From Ruminococcus sp. FMBCY1 (GTDB lineage Bacteria; Bacillota; Clostridia; Oscillospirales; Acutalibacteraceae): DNA of 64,000 nt. The first letter of the stretch is position 1; every line of letters begins with the position of its first letter. A model generated the notes under the pieces. It made no database searches, had not been told where the DNA came from, and was given only the letters and a program-made list of their open reading frames with translations. Made by a program: the position numbers and the translations under genes. The DNA lies in contig NZ_CP074197.1 of the NCBI RefSeq assembly GCF_023921805.1, positions 806,001 to 870,000 of the forward strand, given 5' to 3'. Positions 47,159 to 56,133 of the stretch are shown here, piece by piece.

Positions 47159-49600
47159 TTAACATACAAGAGCGTTCATATCGGCATAAGCCGTAACGCC
47201 CGAAAATTCCTTACTCTTGCCAAACTCACAAAGAATCTTTGAAAGCAGGGCACGAAACTCGGAATTGTTTTTACATTTTATAATAATTTTAAACCTGTAT
47301 TTATTACTTATTTTTACCACCAATGCAGGTGTAGGCCCTAATATTCGCAACGGCATATTCGGATAATTTTTCTTTGCCTCTTCTGTAAAGAGTTCAAGGA
47401 ACTTTCTCGCACCTTTAAAGGCATCTTCTCTGTTCTGCGATACAAAGCCTACAAGGCATATATCGGCAAACGGCGGATACAGCATTGCCTTGCGTACCTT
47501 TATTTCGTTCGAATAAAAGGTATTGTAATCCTGTCTTGATGCCATTGAAATTATCAGATTTTCGGGTGTGAATGTCTGAATAACAGCCATACCCTTATCA
47601 TTGCCTCTGCCGCTTCTTCCGACTACCTGTGTGAGCAGTGAAAAAGAACGCTCATAACTGCGGTAATCATCGGCATAAAGCATATGGTCGGCATTAAGCA
47701 CACCAACCAAAGTCACATTTGGAAAATTAAGTCCCTTTGCAACCATTTGTGTACCCACAAGAATATCATATTCACCGTCAGCAAAAGCTGAAATCATTTT
47801 TTCATACGAAGATTTCGACGAAGTGGCATCGGTATCCATTCTTAAAATCCTTGCCTCGGGAAAAATATCGGAAATATCTTTTTCCGCTCTCTGTGTGCCC
47901 GTTCCGCCAAAAGTAAGTCTGTGACTGTGACATACGGGACATTCATCTGTGTAAGGCACAGAATAGCCGCAATAATGGCACATTAATCGGTTATTTGCAC
48001 TGTGGTAAGTAAGAGAAATTGAGCAATTCGGGCAAGTCACAGCCTCTCCGCACGCTCTGCAAGTAACAAAAGTATTGTAACCACGGCGGTTAAGCAAAAG
48101 TATCGACTGCTTTTTATGCTCAATATTATATGCAATATTTTGCAGGAGAACATCAGAAAAACCGCTTGTGTTGCCGTTTTTCAGTTCTTCCCCCATATCC
48201 GCAACAACAACCTCCGGCAGCACGGCTTTACCGTATCGTGCAGAAAGCGTATTAAGCGAATATCTGCCTGTCTGTGCATAGTAATAGGTTTCTATACTCG
48301 GTGTAGCCGAGCTAAGTACAAGCAAAGCATTGTTGTACGAGCAACGGAACTTAGCAATCTCTCTTGCATGGTAGCGTGGAGAGCTTTCGGACTTGTAGCT
48401 GTATTCCTGCTCTTCGTCCATAATAATCAGTCCGACCTTATCAAAAGGCGCAAACACAGCACTGCGTGTACCTATTACAATTTGTGCAAGACCTTGTTTT
48501 ACTCTTTTGTACTCATCAAGTCTTTCGCCGAGTGAAAGTGCACTGTGAAAAACCGCAATCTTATCGCCAAACCTTTTGGCAAACTGCGATACAAACTGCG
48601 GAGTAAGCGAGATTTCAGGTACCATAACAATAATGCCCTTACCGTCATCAATTACTTTTTCAATCAGTTTGATAAATACACTTGTCTTTCCCGAACCCGT
48701 AACTCCGTAAAGCAAACTTACGCTCGGAAAAGGCGAATCATATTCATTGTAAAGAGAATCGCAAGCAGACTGCTGTTCTTCGGAAAGCACAATTTCTTTC
48801 AAAGAGCTGTCTTTTTGTCGATTTTCAATTCTGAATACTTCTTCATCAAAAAAGTATATCAGTCCTTTTTTACAAAGCGCATCCACAACGGCGGCGGTAA
48901 CTCCTGTAAAATAGCAAACTTCTTTTACCGAAATTGCACCTGCCATTTCAATAAGTTCAAACACATTTTTCTGCTTTTCGGTAAGTTTTACTCCCGATAT
49001 ATCAACTTCGGGAGTAACCGCCGCCATTTTCATTACGGCGTCATTAACCTTGCGAAAAATCTCGTCCGACTTATACAACGCCCCTTTTTGAACAAGGAGT
49101 TCAAAAGGTTCTGTTGTACTGTAACCGAAAGCATCAAGCAATACTTCGCTTTTTACTGCTTTTCGCTTAGAAAAAAGGTAATTATAAACTCGTTTTTCCT
49201 CGTCCGTAAGTTCGTCAAAGGAAAACTCGCTTTCATCTTTTGCACCGTACATAGTAGTAACTTTGTAGTTAATACCTGCCGGCAACATTGTTTTTACAGC
49301 CTCATAAAAGGTGCAAAAGTAATGAGATTTCATAAAAGCGGCTGTTTTAAGCATTTCATCGTTTAAAACAGGCTCATCATCAAGTACGGAAATAACAGAC
49401 TTCAAGCCTTTGCTTTCACCCTGATGAACAGCGGTTATTATCCCCTGCCTTTTACGATTTCCTCTGCCAAAAGGCACAAGAACCCGTGTTCCCGCTACCG
49501 CCTTATCAAGCATAGAATCGGGAATCACATAGTCAAATGCCTTGTCAAAGGAATACGCTGCTTTTTCAACAGCAATTTCAGCTATTCTGGAGTTCATCAT
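47159..49600 (-). CDS. priA: Primosomal protein N' (replication restart helicase)
   Basis: PriA reloads the replisome at stalled forks. The 813-residue protein has an N-terminal DNA-binding domain (RVLVPFGRGNRKRQGI), a Walker A GVTGSGKTS, a DEEQ Walker B (IIMDEEQEYSYK), paired zinc cysteine motifs (CRACGEAVTCPNCS and CHYCGYSV...CPVCHS) and the helicase C-terminal motifs (VGTQMVAKGLNFPNV; QVVGRSGRG). The start overlaps the rpoZ end by 23 bases; either of two adjacent ATGs is possible. Confidence 0.97.
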   Translation of the reverse strand: MMNSRIAEIAVEKAAYSFDKAFDYVIPDSMLDKAVAGTRVLVPFGRGNRKRQGIITAVHQGESKGLKSVISVLDDEPVLNDEMLKTAAFMKSHYFCTFYEAVKTMLPAGINYKVTTMYGAKDESEFSFDELTDEEKRVYNYLFSKRKAVKSEVLLDAFGYSTTEPFELLVQKGALYKSDEIFRKVNDAVMKMAAVTPEVDISGVKLTEKQKNVFELIEMAGAISVKEVCYFTGVTAAVVDALCKKGLIYFFDEEVFRIENRQKDSSLKEIVLSEEQQSACDSLYNEYDSPFPSVSLLYGVTGSGKTSVFIKLIEKVIDDGKGIIVMVPEISLTPQFVSQFAKRFGDKIAVFHSALSLGERLDEYKRVKQGLAQIVIGTRSAVFAPFDKVGLIIMDEEQEYSYKSESSPRYHAREIAKFRCSYNNALLVLSSATPSIETYYYAQTGRYSLNTLSARYGKAVLPEVVVADMGEELKNGNTSGFSDVLLQNIAYNIEHKKQSILLLNRRGYNTFVTCRACGEAVTCPNCSISLTYHSANNRLMCHYCGYSVPYTDECPVCHSHRLTFGGTGTQRAEKDISDIFPEARILRMDTDATSSKSSYEKMISAFADGEYDILVGTQMVAKGLNFPNVTLVGVLNADHMLYADDYRSYERSFSLLTQVVGRSGRGNDKGMAVIQTFTPENLIISMASRQDYNTFYSNEIKVRKAMLYPPFADICLVGFVSQNREDAFKGARKFLELFTEEAKKNYPNMPLRILGPTPALVVKISNKYRFKIIIKCKNNSEFRALLSKILCEFGKSKEFSGVTAYADMNALVC

Positions 49601-49793
49601 CGTCAGGCTCTAAAATGCCTATTTCATGATTTTTGATTTCATCAATAGCAATGAGAACAGGCTTGTCGTCTGTAACCTCACCGCTTTCTTCCTGCTCTGC
49701 TGTAATCTCTCTTGCTCTCTTTGCAACACCTACAACGAGTGCATACTTACTTTGCTTACCTGCGAATAATTCGTCAACATTAACCTTATGCAT
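49578..49793 (-). CDS. rpoZ: RNA polymerase omega subunit
   Basis: A 71-residue protein with the omega pattern SKYALVVGVAKRAREI and the PVLIAIDEI segment, ending in an acidic tail. Omega helps assemble RNA polymerase by holding beta'. It sits between gmk and priA, as in most Firmicutes, although coaBC, usually next, is absent. Confidence 0.93.
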   Translation of the reverse strand: MHKVNVDELFAGKQSKYALVVGVAKRAREITAEQEESGEVTDDKPVLIAIDEIKNHEIGILEPDDDELQNS

Positions 49794-49839
49794 AATTAAT
49801 CTCCTATCATTATCATAATATATTTTCCGAAAAAATCGG

Positions 49840-50409
49840 TTATTTACTCTCTTTTTCTAAAATATCAAGAACTTCGTTTACCGCTGTGTCGAGGTCATCG
49901 TTCACAACATTGTACTTATATCTGTTCTTAAATGACATCTCATGCTCCGCCTCTGCAAGTCGCTTAGCGATGGTTTTTTCATCTTCGGTTCCTCTGCGGT
50001 GAAGTCTGCGTGAAAGCGAATCTATAGAAGTAGGAAGAATAAAAATACTTAGCACATCAGGATATTTTTCAAGAATTTGAAGTCCTCCCTGAACCTCAAT
50101 TTCAAGGAACACATCATAGCCTTGATTGAGTAAATCTTCTACCTGTTTTTTAGGTGTGCCGTAGTAATTGTCACAATACTTTGCATACTCAAGAAAACCG
50201 TTTTCTTCTATAAGTTTTTCAAACTGTTCCTTAGTAACAAAATTATAATGCACTCCGTCAATTTCACCTTTTCGAGGTTTTCTTGTGGTATTTGATACCG
50301 AAAGGCGAATATTGGGATTGCGCTTTAAAAGCTCTGCCATAATTGTGCCCTTGCCTACACCGGAAGAACCTGTGTAAAGCACGAGCTTACCCTTAGACTT
50401 ACTGTTCAT
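49840..50409 (-). CDS. gmk: Guanylate kinase
   Basis: Phosphorylates GMP to GDP. With the ATG at 50409 the 189-residue protein has the P-loop GSSGVGKGT (14-22), the GMP-binding SVSNTTRKPRKGEIDGVHY and LEIEVQGG. GAGGAA seven bases upstream supports this start; a longer frame overlaps remA. It overlaps the remA stop by 11 bases. Confidence 0.96.
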   Translation of the reverse strand: MNSKSKGKLVLYTGSSGVGKGTIMAELLKRNPNIRLSVSNTTRKPRKGEIDGVHYNFVTKEQFEKLIEENGFLEYAKYCDNYYGTPKKQVEDLLNQGYDVFLEIEVQGGLQILEKYPDVLSIFILPTSIDSLSRRLHRRGTEDEKTIAKRLAEAEHEMSFKNRYKYNVVNDDLDTAVNEVLDILEKESK

Positions 50410-50656
50410 CCTTTTGTTCCTCGCTTTCAACTGTTCTGTTATGAATAGCCTCTGCGGAGATGGCGGACAACACAATGTGGTCGTCTTCCGTTACAAGTAC
50501 CGCCTTGCACTTTCTTCCGCAAGTGGCGTCAACAAGCATTCCTTTTGATTTTGCATCCTGCACAATTCTCTTTACGGGTGCCGCATCGGGTGCAACAACG
50601 GCAATAAGTTTATCAGAATTTACAAGATTGCCAAATCCGATATTGATAAGTTTCAT
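50399..50656 (-). CDS. remA: RemA-family DNA-binding regulator (DUF370)
   Basis: An 85-residue protein starting MKLINIGFGNLVN and containing the SDKLIAVVAPDAAPVKR and LVDATCGRK blocks of RemA, which in B. subtilis activates matrix and osmoprotection genes by wrapping DNA. It lies between yicC and gmk, the conserved place. The acidic last 15 residues are less conserved. Confidence 0.93.
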   Translation of the reverse strand: MKLINIGFGNLVNSDKLIAVVAPDAAPVKRIVQDAKSKGMLVDATCGRKCKAVLVTEDDHIVLSAISAEAIHNRTVESEEQKDEQ

Positions 50657-50665
50657 AATTTCTCC

Positions 50666-51550
50666 TTACTCAATATTCTGAATCTGCTCACGCATTTTTT
50701 CAATTTCGCTCTTGATTTTTACAACCTTATGGGCAATTTCGGCGTCCTGAACCTTTGAACCGATTGTGTTCGCCTCTCGGTTCATTTCCTGAATAATAAA
50801 GTCTATTTCTCTGCCGATCGGAGTCTGTGATTCCATTATCTTTGAAAGCTGTGCAAAGTGACTTCTAAGTCTTACGGTTTCTTCGGCAACAGCTACTTTA
50901 TCGGCAAAAACAGCTACTTCGGTAAGCACTCTCTGCTCGTCAATATTGATATTGTAATCCTGCAAAGTACGGTTAATTCTGTCAAGCAAACGCTCTTCGT
51001 ATTCTTTTACCGTTTGCGGTGAACGCTCGTCAATCTCATCAACGGTAGCAAGTATAACTTCCGCTCTGCCAAGAATATCGGCTTTCATTTTTTCGCCCTC
51101 AGCCTCACGCATTGCAATAAATCCGTCAATAGCCGTATTTGCTGCCTCAAGTACATCAGCTGTGATTTCTTCTTCATTTTCAGGTGCTTTTGAAACCGTA
51201 TATACATCGGGAAAACGAGAGATAGCCGTAACCGTAACATCATTTTCGATTCCGTAAGTTTCCGAAATCTCTTTCATTGCATTAATATAACCCGAAACAA
51301 GAGAATGATTAATTTTTACCTCGGCAGGTGTGCCTTCTGCAGCGCCTACTGTAACAAACATATCAATCTTACCGCGGGATACTCTTGAATTTACAAGGGC
51401 CTTGAGTTTATCGTCAAGAAAACCGTAGCCCTTTGGAGTTCTGCAGGAAAATTCAAAAAAACGATGATTTACGCTTTTTATCTCAACACTGATTTCTCTG
51501 CCGTGCAAAACAGTGCGACATCTGCCAAAGCCTGTCATTGATTTTATCAT
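50666..51550 (-). CDS. yicC: YicC/YloC-family endoribonuclease-like protein
   Basis: A 294-residue YicC family protein, a group with reported endoribonuclease activity. It begins MIKSMTGFGR, the family hallmark, and has the C-terminal signature PIGREIDFIIQEMNREANTIGSKV. The start at 51550 is preceded by AAAGGAAG; an upstream ATG at 51568 overlaps that site. It is the first gene of the long cluster, with a sigma-A promoter upstream. Confidence 0.95.
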   Translation of the reverse strand: MIKSMTGFGRCRTVLHGREISVEIKSVNHRFFEFSCRTPKGYGFLDDKLKALVNSRVSRGKIDMFVTVGAAEGTPAEVKINHSLVSGYINAMKEISETYGIENDVTVTAISRFPDVYTVSKAPENEEEITADVLEAANTAIDGFIAMREAEGEKMKADILGRAEVILATVDEIDERSPQTVKEYEERLLDRINRTLQDYNINIDEQRVLTEVAVFADKVAVAEETVRLRSHFAQLSKIMESQTPIGREIDFIIQEMNREANTIGSKVQDAEIAHKVVKIKSEIEKMREQIQNIE

Positions 51551-51625
51551 TGGTAAACTTCCTTTCATATTATAAATTCTTATATTTCAAAACTTCATTT
51601 ATAAAATCTGTTTTTATTTAAATAC

Positions 51626-51654
51626 ATTATACCACACTATAATTCATATAGCAA
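51626..51654 (-). promoter_or_regulatory. Sigma-A promoter of the yicC-to-thiN cluster
   Basis: On the minus strand TTGCTA (51654-51649), 17 bases, TATAAT (51631-51626), 76 bases before yicC. Confidence 0.65.
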
Positions 51655-51688
51655 AGAGATTGTTACAAAACTGTAATAACTTTTTTAG

Positions 51689-51718
51689 TTTACATCAGAT
51701 ATAAGTATATGATATACT
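51689..51718 (+). promoter_or_regulatory. Probable sigma-A promoter of yebC
   Basis: TTTACA, 18 bases, TATACT, followed after about 38 bases by the yebC start. Divergent from the yicC promoter. Confidence 0.5.
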
Positions 51719-51756
51719 AATAAGGATGTAGTATTTTATTAAAAAGGAATGATTTT

Positions 51757-52494
51757 ATGTCAGGACATAACAAATGGAGTACCATTAAACAGAAAAAAGG
51801 TAAAAACGATGCTGCAAGAGCTAAGGTTTTTACCAAGATAGGCAGAGAGCTTATCGTTGCTATCCGTGAGGGCGGCAGTGCTGATCCGAGCGTAAACTCA
51901 AAGCTTAAGGATTGTATTGCTAAAGCAAAGGCTAACAATGTTCCTAACGACAACATTGAGCGTATTATCAAAAAGGCTGCCAGCGGCGGCGACGGTGCAA
52001 ACTATGAGGCAGTTACATACGAAGGATACGGTCCTAACGGTGTTGCGGTAATCGTTGAGGCTCTTACAGACAACCGTAACAGAACAGCAGGTGAAGTAAG
52101 ACATTACTTTGATAAGTTCGGCGGTAATATGGGCACTCAGGGTTGCGTAAGCTTTATGTTTACAAAGAAAGGCGTACTTGTAATTGAGCGTGAAGACCTT
52201 GATAAGGACGAAGACACTGTTATGAGCGACGCACTTGAGTACGGCGCATCTGATTTTGAGGCTGACGAAGATGTATTTACAATTTACACCGAGCCTGAAG
52301 ATTTCAGCGCAGTAAGAGATGACCTTGAAAAAGCAGGTTATACATTCGTTTCTGCCGAACTCGAAATGGTACCGAGCACATACACAAAGATTGATGACGA
52401 GGATGCTAAAACAAAGATGCAGAAAATGCTCGATATGTTTGAGGACAACGATGACATCCAGAATGTATGGCACAACTGGGAAATGGAAGACTGA
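51757..52494 (+). CDS. yebC: YebC/PmpR-family protein
   Basis: A 245-residue TACO1/YebC family protein, beginning SGHNKWSTIKQKKGKNDAARAKVFTK, with GGSADPSVNSKL and YEGYGPNGVAVIVEALTDNRNRT, all hallmark blocks. The family acts as transcription regulators and, in recent work, as helpers for translating difficult proline-rich stretches. It is convergent with the dockerin gene, the stops being two bases apart. Confidence 0.95.
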   Translation: MSGHNKWSTIKQKKGKNDAARAKVFTKIGRELIVAIREGGSADPSVNSKLKDCIAKAKANNVPNDNIERIIKKAASGGDGANYEAVTYEGYGPNGVAVIVEALTDNRNRTAGEVRHYFDKFGGNMGTQGCVSFMFTKKGVLVIEREDLDKDEDTVMSDALEYGASDFEADEDVFTIYTEPEDFSAVRDDLEKAGYTFVSAELEMVPSTYTKIDDEDAKTKMQKMLDMFEDNDDIQNVWHNWEMED

Positions 52495-52495
52495 T

Positions 52496-53848
52496 TTATC
52501 TTCCCTGTGCTATCAAAACTAAATCCTTATTATCAACAGAGCCGTCGAGGTTATAATCGGCGGCTTTTTTGTATGCTCCAAAAATTTCTTTCTCTCCTGT
52601 CAATGTTTTCATAAGCAATTTATAATCATTTGAGCTAACTGTTCCCGTACCTGTTACATCACCGAGTACAACAACAGTGTAGCTTGTTTCTTTTGTGGCT
52701 ACAACTGCACCTGTTCTCAATTTACCGCTCAAATTATTTCCGTTTTTATCGGTTACAGAAGTTATCAGCGGACAATTCTTTTTAAGCTGTGCTGCTGTTG
52801 TTCCGCTTTTTATATTGCAAATAAAGCCGTCATCAGTAAAAATATAATCGGAGAAATTCGCATTTGAATTACCGTCATTTTTATCTGTGAAATTATTTGA
52901 TTGCGGTTTGGTATCTGAATTTGTATTAAAATCAATATTTTTAAAATCGGAATTACCGATAATCGTTGCAGTAGAATAATCATCTGTAATTGCAACGACT
53001 TTTCCGCACGCATATAGAATTTTTCCTATATTTCGGTTTATTTCATACTTTGTAATGCTGCTGTTATTAAGAGAAGTGCGATATACAGAACCCGATCTGT
53101 AGTAATAAATACTCTCATTACTTACAGAAAACGGATTTGTACAATTATACATATTTGTATATTCTTTATTTTCGTTTAACGAATAAATATATCCTCTGCT
53201 GTCAGACAAAAATCCCGCACCGCTGTTATAAAAATCCGAGCAATCACGCACTCTCGTGCAATATTCGGCTTTGTTTTCATCAAGTCTGTATACGGAACCG
53301 TCATAAAGAAAAACATATGCACTGCCGTTATTAGTTGTAATGGCATTCACATTCTTTTCGCTGAATCTGTAATCAGACAAATGTTTTCCGTTAAAATCAT
53401 ATGCAGAAACATAACAATACACTTCGTCCGTTTTCATAACATAAAGCCTGTTATTGCAAATTGAAATATCGGTATAATTAAAGTCATCTAAAGCATTGGA
53501 ATTTACATAACTTACTCTGCCGTCAAAACAATTAATACGCACTATACGGTACTTAAAATCATTTGTCATATATACTGCACAAACAGTATCTTTATCAATG
53601 AAAGGTACTCCTACAAATCCACCATCAACGGTAAAGCTGTATGACTTTATTGTAGGTACAAAACTTTGAGTATAAACAGTTTTTCCGTTGTACGCAAAAG
53701 CAAACGCACCGTTATCATCGGCATCAAAATAAACTTCTTCACAATTTGAAAAGGTATTAAAATTGTATTTTTCAACCGCAATTGCAGACATATTTGCGAC
53801 AAAAAACATTATAACAATAGTCAAAACAGAATAAATAAACTTTTTAAT
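52496..53848 (-). CDS. Secreted dockerin protein, probable ATT start
   Basis: A 450-residue protein when read from an ATT at 53848. This start has a strong AAGGAGG eight bases upstream and gives a textbook signal peptide (IKKFIYSVLTIVIMFFVANMSAIA). The first conventional in-frame starts are a TTG at 53824 and an ATG at 53809; both lie far from the site and would lose the basic N-terminus. The middle (about 45-330) is a run of short Tyr/Asn-rich repeats (GSVYRLDENK, GYIYSLNENK, GSVYRTSLNN) suggesting a beta-propeller. Residues about 385-448 form a type I dockerin with two calcium loops (DVTGTGTVSSNDY and DYNLDGSVDNKDL). It should dock to a cohesin on a cell-surface complex. No cohesin or glycoside hydrolase is nearby. 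Confidence 0.8.
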   Translation of the reverse strand: MKKFIYSVLTIVIMFFVANMSAIAVEKYNFNTFSNCEEVYFDADDNGAFAFAYNGKTVYTQSFVPTIKSYSFTVDGGFVGVPFIDKDTVCAVYMTNDFKYRIVRINCFDGRVSYVNSNALDDFNYTDISICNNRLYVMKTDEVYCYVSAYDFNGKHLSDYRFSEKNVNAITTNNGSAYVFLYDGSVYRLDENKAEYCTRVRDCSDFYNSGAGFLSDSRGYIYSLNENKEYTNMYNCTNPFSVSNESIYYYRSGSVYRTSLNNSSITKYEINRNIGKILYACGKVVAITDDYSTATIIGNSDFKNIDFNTNSDTKPQSNNFTDKNDGNSNANFSDYIFTDDGFICNIKSGTTAAQLKKNCPLITSVTDKNGNNLSGKLRTGAVVATKETSYTVVVLGDVTGTGTVSSNDYKLLMKTLTGEKEIFGAYKKAADYNLDGSVDNKDLVLIAQGR

Positions 53849-53897
53849 ACTCTTTCCCTCCTTGTGAAATAAAATAACTTATCCCTAAAATAACGAT

Positions 53898-53926
53898 AGG
53901 CAACACCGCAAAAAGCAGTGTTGCCT
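53898..53926 (-). terminator. Hairpin after the membrane-anchored beta protein gene
   Basis: Twelve-base arms AGGCAACACTGC and GCGGTGTTGCCT on the minus strand around a TTTTT loop; the downstream T run is weak. Confidence 0.55.
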
Positions 53927-53946
53927 AATATATTTGTTATTTAATT

Positions 53947-54825
53947 TTAAGCCTGATCCGGTGTAGCTACAAGCGAGCCGTCATCGTTCATTCTGTAATA
54001 TCCCATACCGTTCATAACAAGTGTATCGTTTCCGTCAAACGCATACGGAATATCAATTGTTGCTTCTGAATCTGCATAGTATGTTACTGTTATTTTTTCA
54101 TTATCGTAGGTATAAACACCCTCATATGTGATTGAACCGTACATATCGGCGATAAAAGTACCGTCAGCATTAAATTTATAAGTAATATCATAAGAAGGAA
54201 TGTTCCAATTACCTGTTAATTTATCGCTCTTTTTGAATGTGTCAGGAACTTTAAGTTCAGGTTTTTTTACAGTTGCGCTCTTGAAAATATAAGGTTTTTC
54301 AACACCGTCTACTGTAAGCTTAAATGTTCTTCCAGTGAAGATATTACCTGAAATTGTGTATGAACCCGAGAAAACATTAGTTGAGTTTACATAATCAGTA
54401 CCGTTTTCGCTTGTTGTTGTATAAGTTGATTTTTGAGTAATTGTACCGACAGAAACTGTAATGTTGCCATCTTTATCAAGTGTGTAATATGTAATACCGT
54501 CGCCAGCCTCATCATAAGTAGCGCCGTTACTGTCCTCTACAAGTACCCATGTACCAACAATACTTGAATTGAAGAATGAAGTAAATACGAAAAATGCAAC
54601 AATAAAAGCTAAAACTATTACGCCCGCAATAATAATCGGGGTCTGAATTGTTTTCTTTTTCGCAGGAGTTGAATCGGCTGTAAATACCGCTGTAGGACCG
54701 TCCTCTCCGGCAATTACATTTGTTGTGCCTTTAACTTTAGCAGGGGTTTCTGCAGCATCATTATTTGTTTCTGCCGAAGTCTGGTTATTCTCTGTTTCGG
54801 CAAAAAAATCTTTATTCTCTTCCAA
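53947..54825 (-). CDS. Single-pass membrane protein with two extracellular beta domains, function unknown
   Basis: A 292-residue protein I cannot assign. The cytosolic N-terminus (1-58) is acidic and Asn/Thr-rich, a membrane helix spans about 62-84, and the outside part has two similar beta-rich units (SSIVGTWVLVEDSN... about 90-175, and LTGNWNIPSYDITYKFNADGT... about 203-280). Each resembles the lipocalin-like GTW/GNW domains common in Firmicute surface proteins. It lies about 100 bases upstream of the dockerin gene on the same strand, with a hairpin between them. Confidence 0.65.
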   Translation of the reverse strand: MEENKDFFAETENNQTSAETNNDAAETPAKVKGTTNVIAGEDGPTAVFTADSTPAKKKTIQTPIIIAGVIVLAFIVAFFVFTSFFNSSIVGTWVLVEDSNGATYDEAGDGITYYTLDKDGNITVSVGTITQKSTYTTTSENGTDYVNSTNVFSGSYTISGNIFTGRTFKLTVDGVEKPYIFKSATVKKPELKVPDTFKKSDKLTGNWNIPSYDITYKFNADGTFIADMYGSITYEGVYTYDNEKITVTYYADSEATIDIPYAFDGNDTLVMNGMGYYRMNDDGSLVATPDQA

Positions 54826-54902
54826 AAGAATGCCTCCTAAAATAATATATCTAAATTATCATACTACATTTTTAAAAATAAATCAACAACTTCACTTAGG
54901 TT

Positions 54903-56024
54903 TCACTTAAAATACATATAAAGTTGGCATTTTAAAGTGCCGTTATACAATTTTCTGCGCTTATCGGCCTTTCTTCCAAAGATTTTTTCAAAGTCATCGT
55001 CAGGAGTAATTATTGTGTAACTTTTACCTTGTGTTCTTTTAAATTTTTCACCCATTACCTTGTAAAGTTCTTCTGCTGATTTTACATCAAGCAATCTTTC
55101 TCCGTAAGGCGGATTAGTTATCACTGTCATAAAACCTTCGTTAAGTTCAAAATCCTTTATATCACGCTTAGCAAATGTAATTCTGTCAGCAACACCTGCA
55201 AGTTTTGCATTCTTTTTTGCTACTTCAAGTGCAAGTTCGTCAATGTCATATCCCTCGGCACGGAAATCACAATCACGCTTTTCATTTGCTTTTGCAATTT
55301 CTCTTTGCTCTTTCCATACATCTGACGGAACGCAATTCCATTTTTCGGCTGCAAAATAACGATTGATTCCCGGTGCTATTTTCATTGCTTTTAAAGCCGC
55401 CTCTATAAGAATAGTACCGCTGCCACACATAGGGTCAACAACAAAATGATTACCTCTTACCCTTGACAAATCAGCCATAGCAGCGGCAAGAGTTTCTTTT
55501 ATCGGTGCTTCGTTTGATTCAGCACGGTATCCACGCTTGTGAAGTCCTGCGCCCGAAGTATCAAGCATAACGCTGACCTTATCATTCATAATAAGAAACT
55601 GAATTTGGTGCAGCGGGCCGCTTTCCTCAAGCCAAGGCAGCATATATTTTTCGGAAAGTCTTGTTACAACAGCCTTTTTGATAATTTTCTGACAATCAGG
55701 AACACTCATCAGTTTTGAGCTAAGGCATCTTCCTTTTACAGGGAAAGCGTCGTTAACACCTATAAAATCTTCCCAAGCGACTGATTTGATGCCCTCAAAC
55801 AGTTCTTCAAAACTTACCGCCTCAAACTCTGCAAGCAAAATCTGTATTCTTTCGGCATATCTTGAATTGATATTTGCTTTTGCCATATCTGAAAAATCGC
55901 CCTCAAAGGTTACCTTTCCGTTATGAGCCTCAACATTTTTTAAACCTAAAAATTTAAATTCATTTGCACACAGTCCCTCAAGACCGAAAATACAAGGTGC
56001 GGAAAACTTAAGCACCGAATTCAC
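54903..56024 (-). CDS. THUMP-domain class I RNA methyltransferase (RlmL/YpsC-like)
   Basis: A 373-residue protein with an N-terminal ferredoxin-like and THUMP RNA-binding part (about 1-160) and a Rossmann methyltransferase domain with SAM motif DPMCGSGTILIEAAL and catalytic TNPPYGERL. These match the YpsC/RlmL N2-guanine methyltransferases acting on 23S rRNA; the exact guanine is not provable here. It is likely monocistronic after the hpf terminator. Confidence 0.88.
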   Translation of the reverse strand: MNSVLKFSAPCIFGLEGLCANEFKFLGLKNVEAHNGKVTFEGDFSDMAKANINSRYAERIQILLAEFEAVSFEELFEGIKSVAWEDFIGVNDAFPVKGRCLSSKLMSVPDCQKIIKKAVVTRLSEKYMLPWLEESGPLHQIQFLIMNDKVSVMLDTSGAGLHKRGYRAESNEAPIKETLAAAMADLSRVRGNHFVVDPMCGSGTILIEAALKAMKIAPGINRYFAAEKWNCVPSDVWKEQREIAKANEKRDCDFRAEGYDIDELALEVAKKNAKLAGVADRITFAKRDIKDFELNEGFMTVITNPPYGERLLDVKSAEELYKVMGEKFKRTQGKSYTIITPDDDFEKIFGRKADKRRKLYNGTLKCQLYMYFK

Positions 56025-56035
56025 TCCTTATTCCT

Positions 56036-56067
56036 TAAAAAAGGGTATCGGAATAACCGATACCCTT
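56036..56067 (-). terminator. Rho-independent terminator of hpf
   Basis: On the minus strand an 11-bp stem AAGGGTATCGG with CCGATACCCTT and a 5-base loop, followed by a T tract. Confidence 0.9.
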
Positions 56068-56133
56068 ATCAGTATTTTTAATTTATATTAGCATACAAAA
56101 TTAATTAAAATCCTGCACGCTTAATTACAGGCC

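Noticed and set aside
48545..49366. 273-codon plus-strand open frame opposite priA
   Set aside because: It is antisense to a fully motif-supported priA and its translation is rich in Phe, Asn, Cys and Arg with no domain, as expected for a shadow frame.
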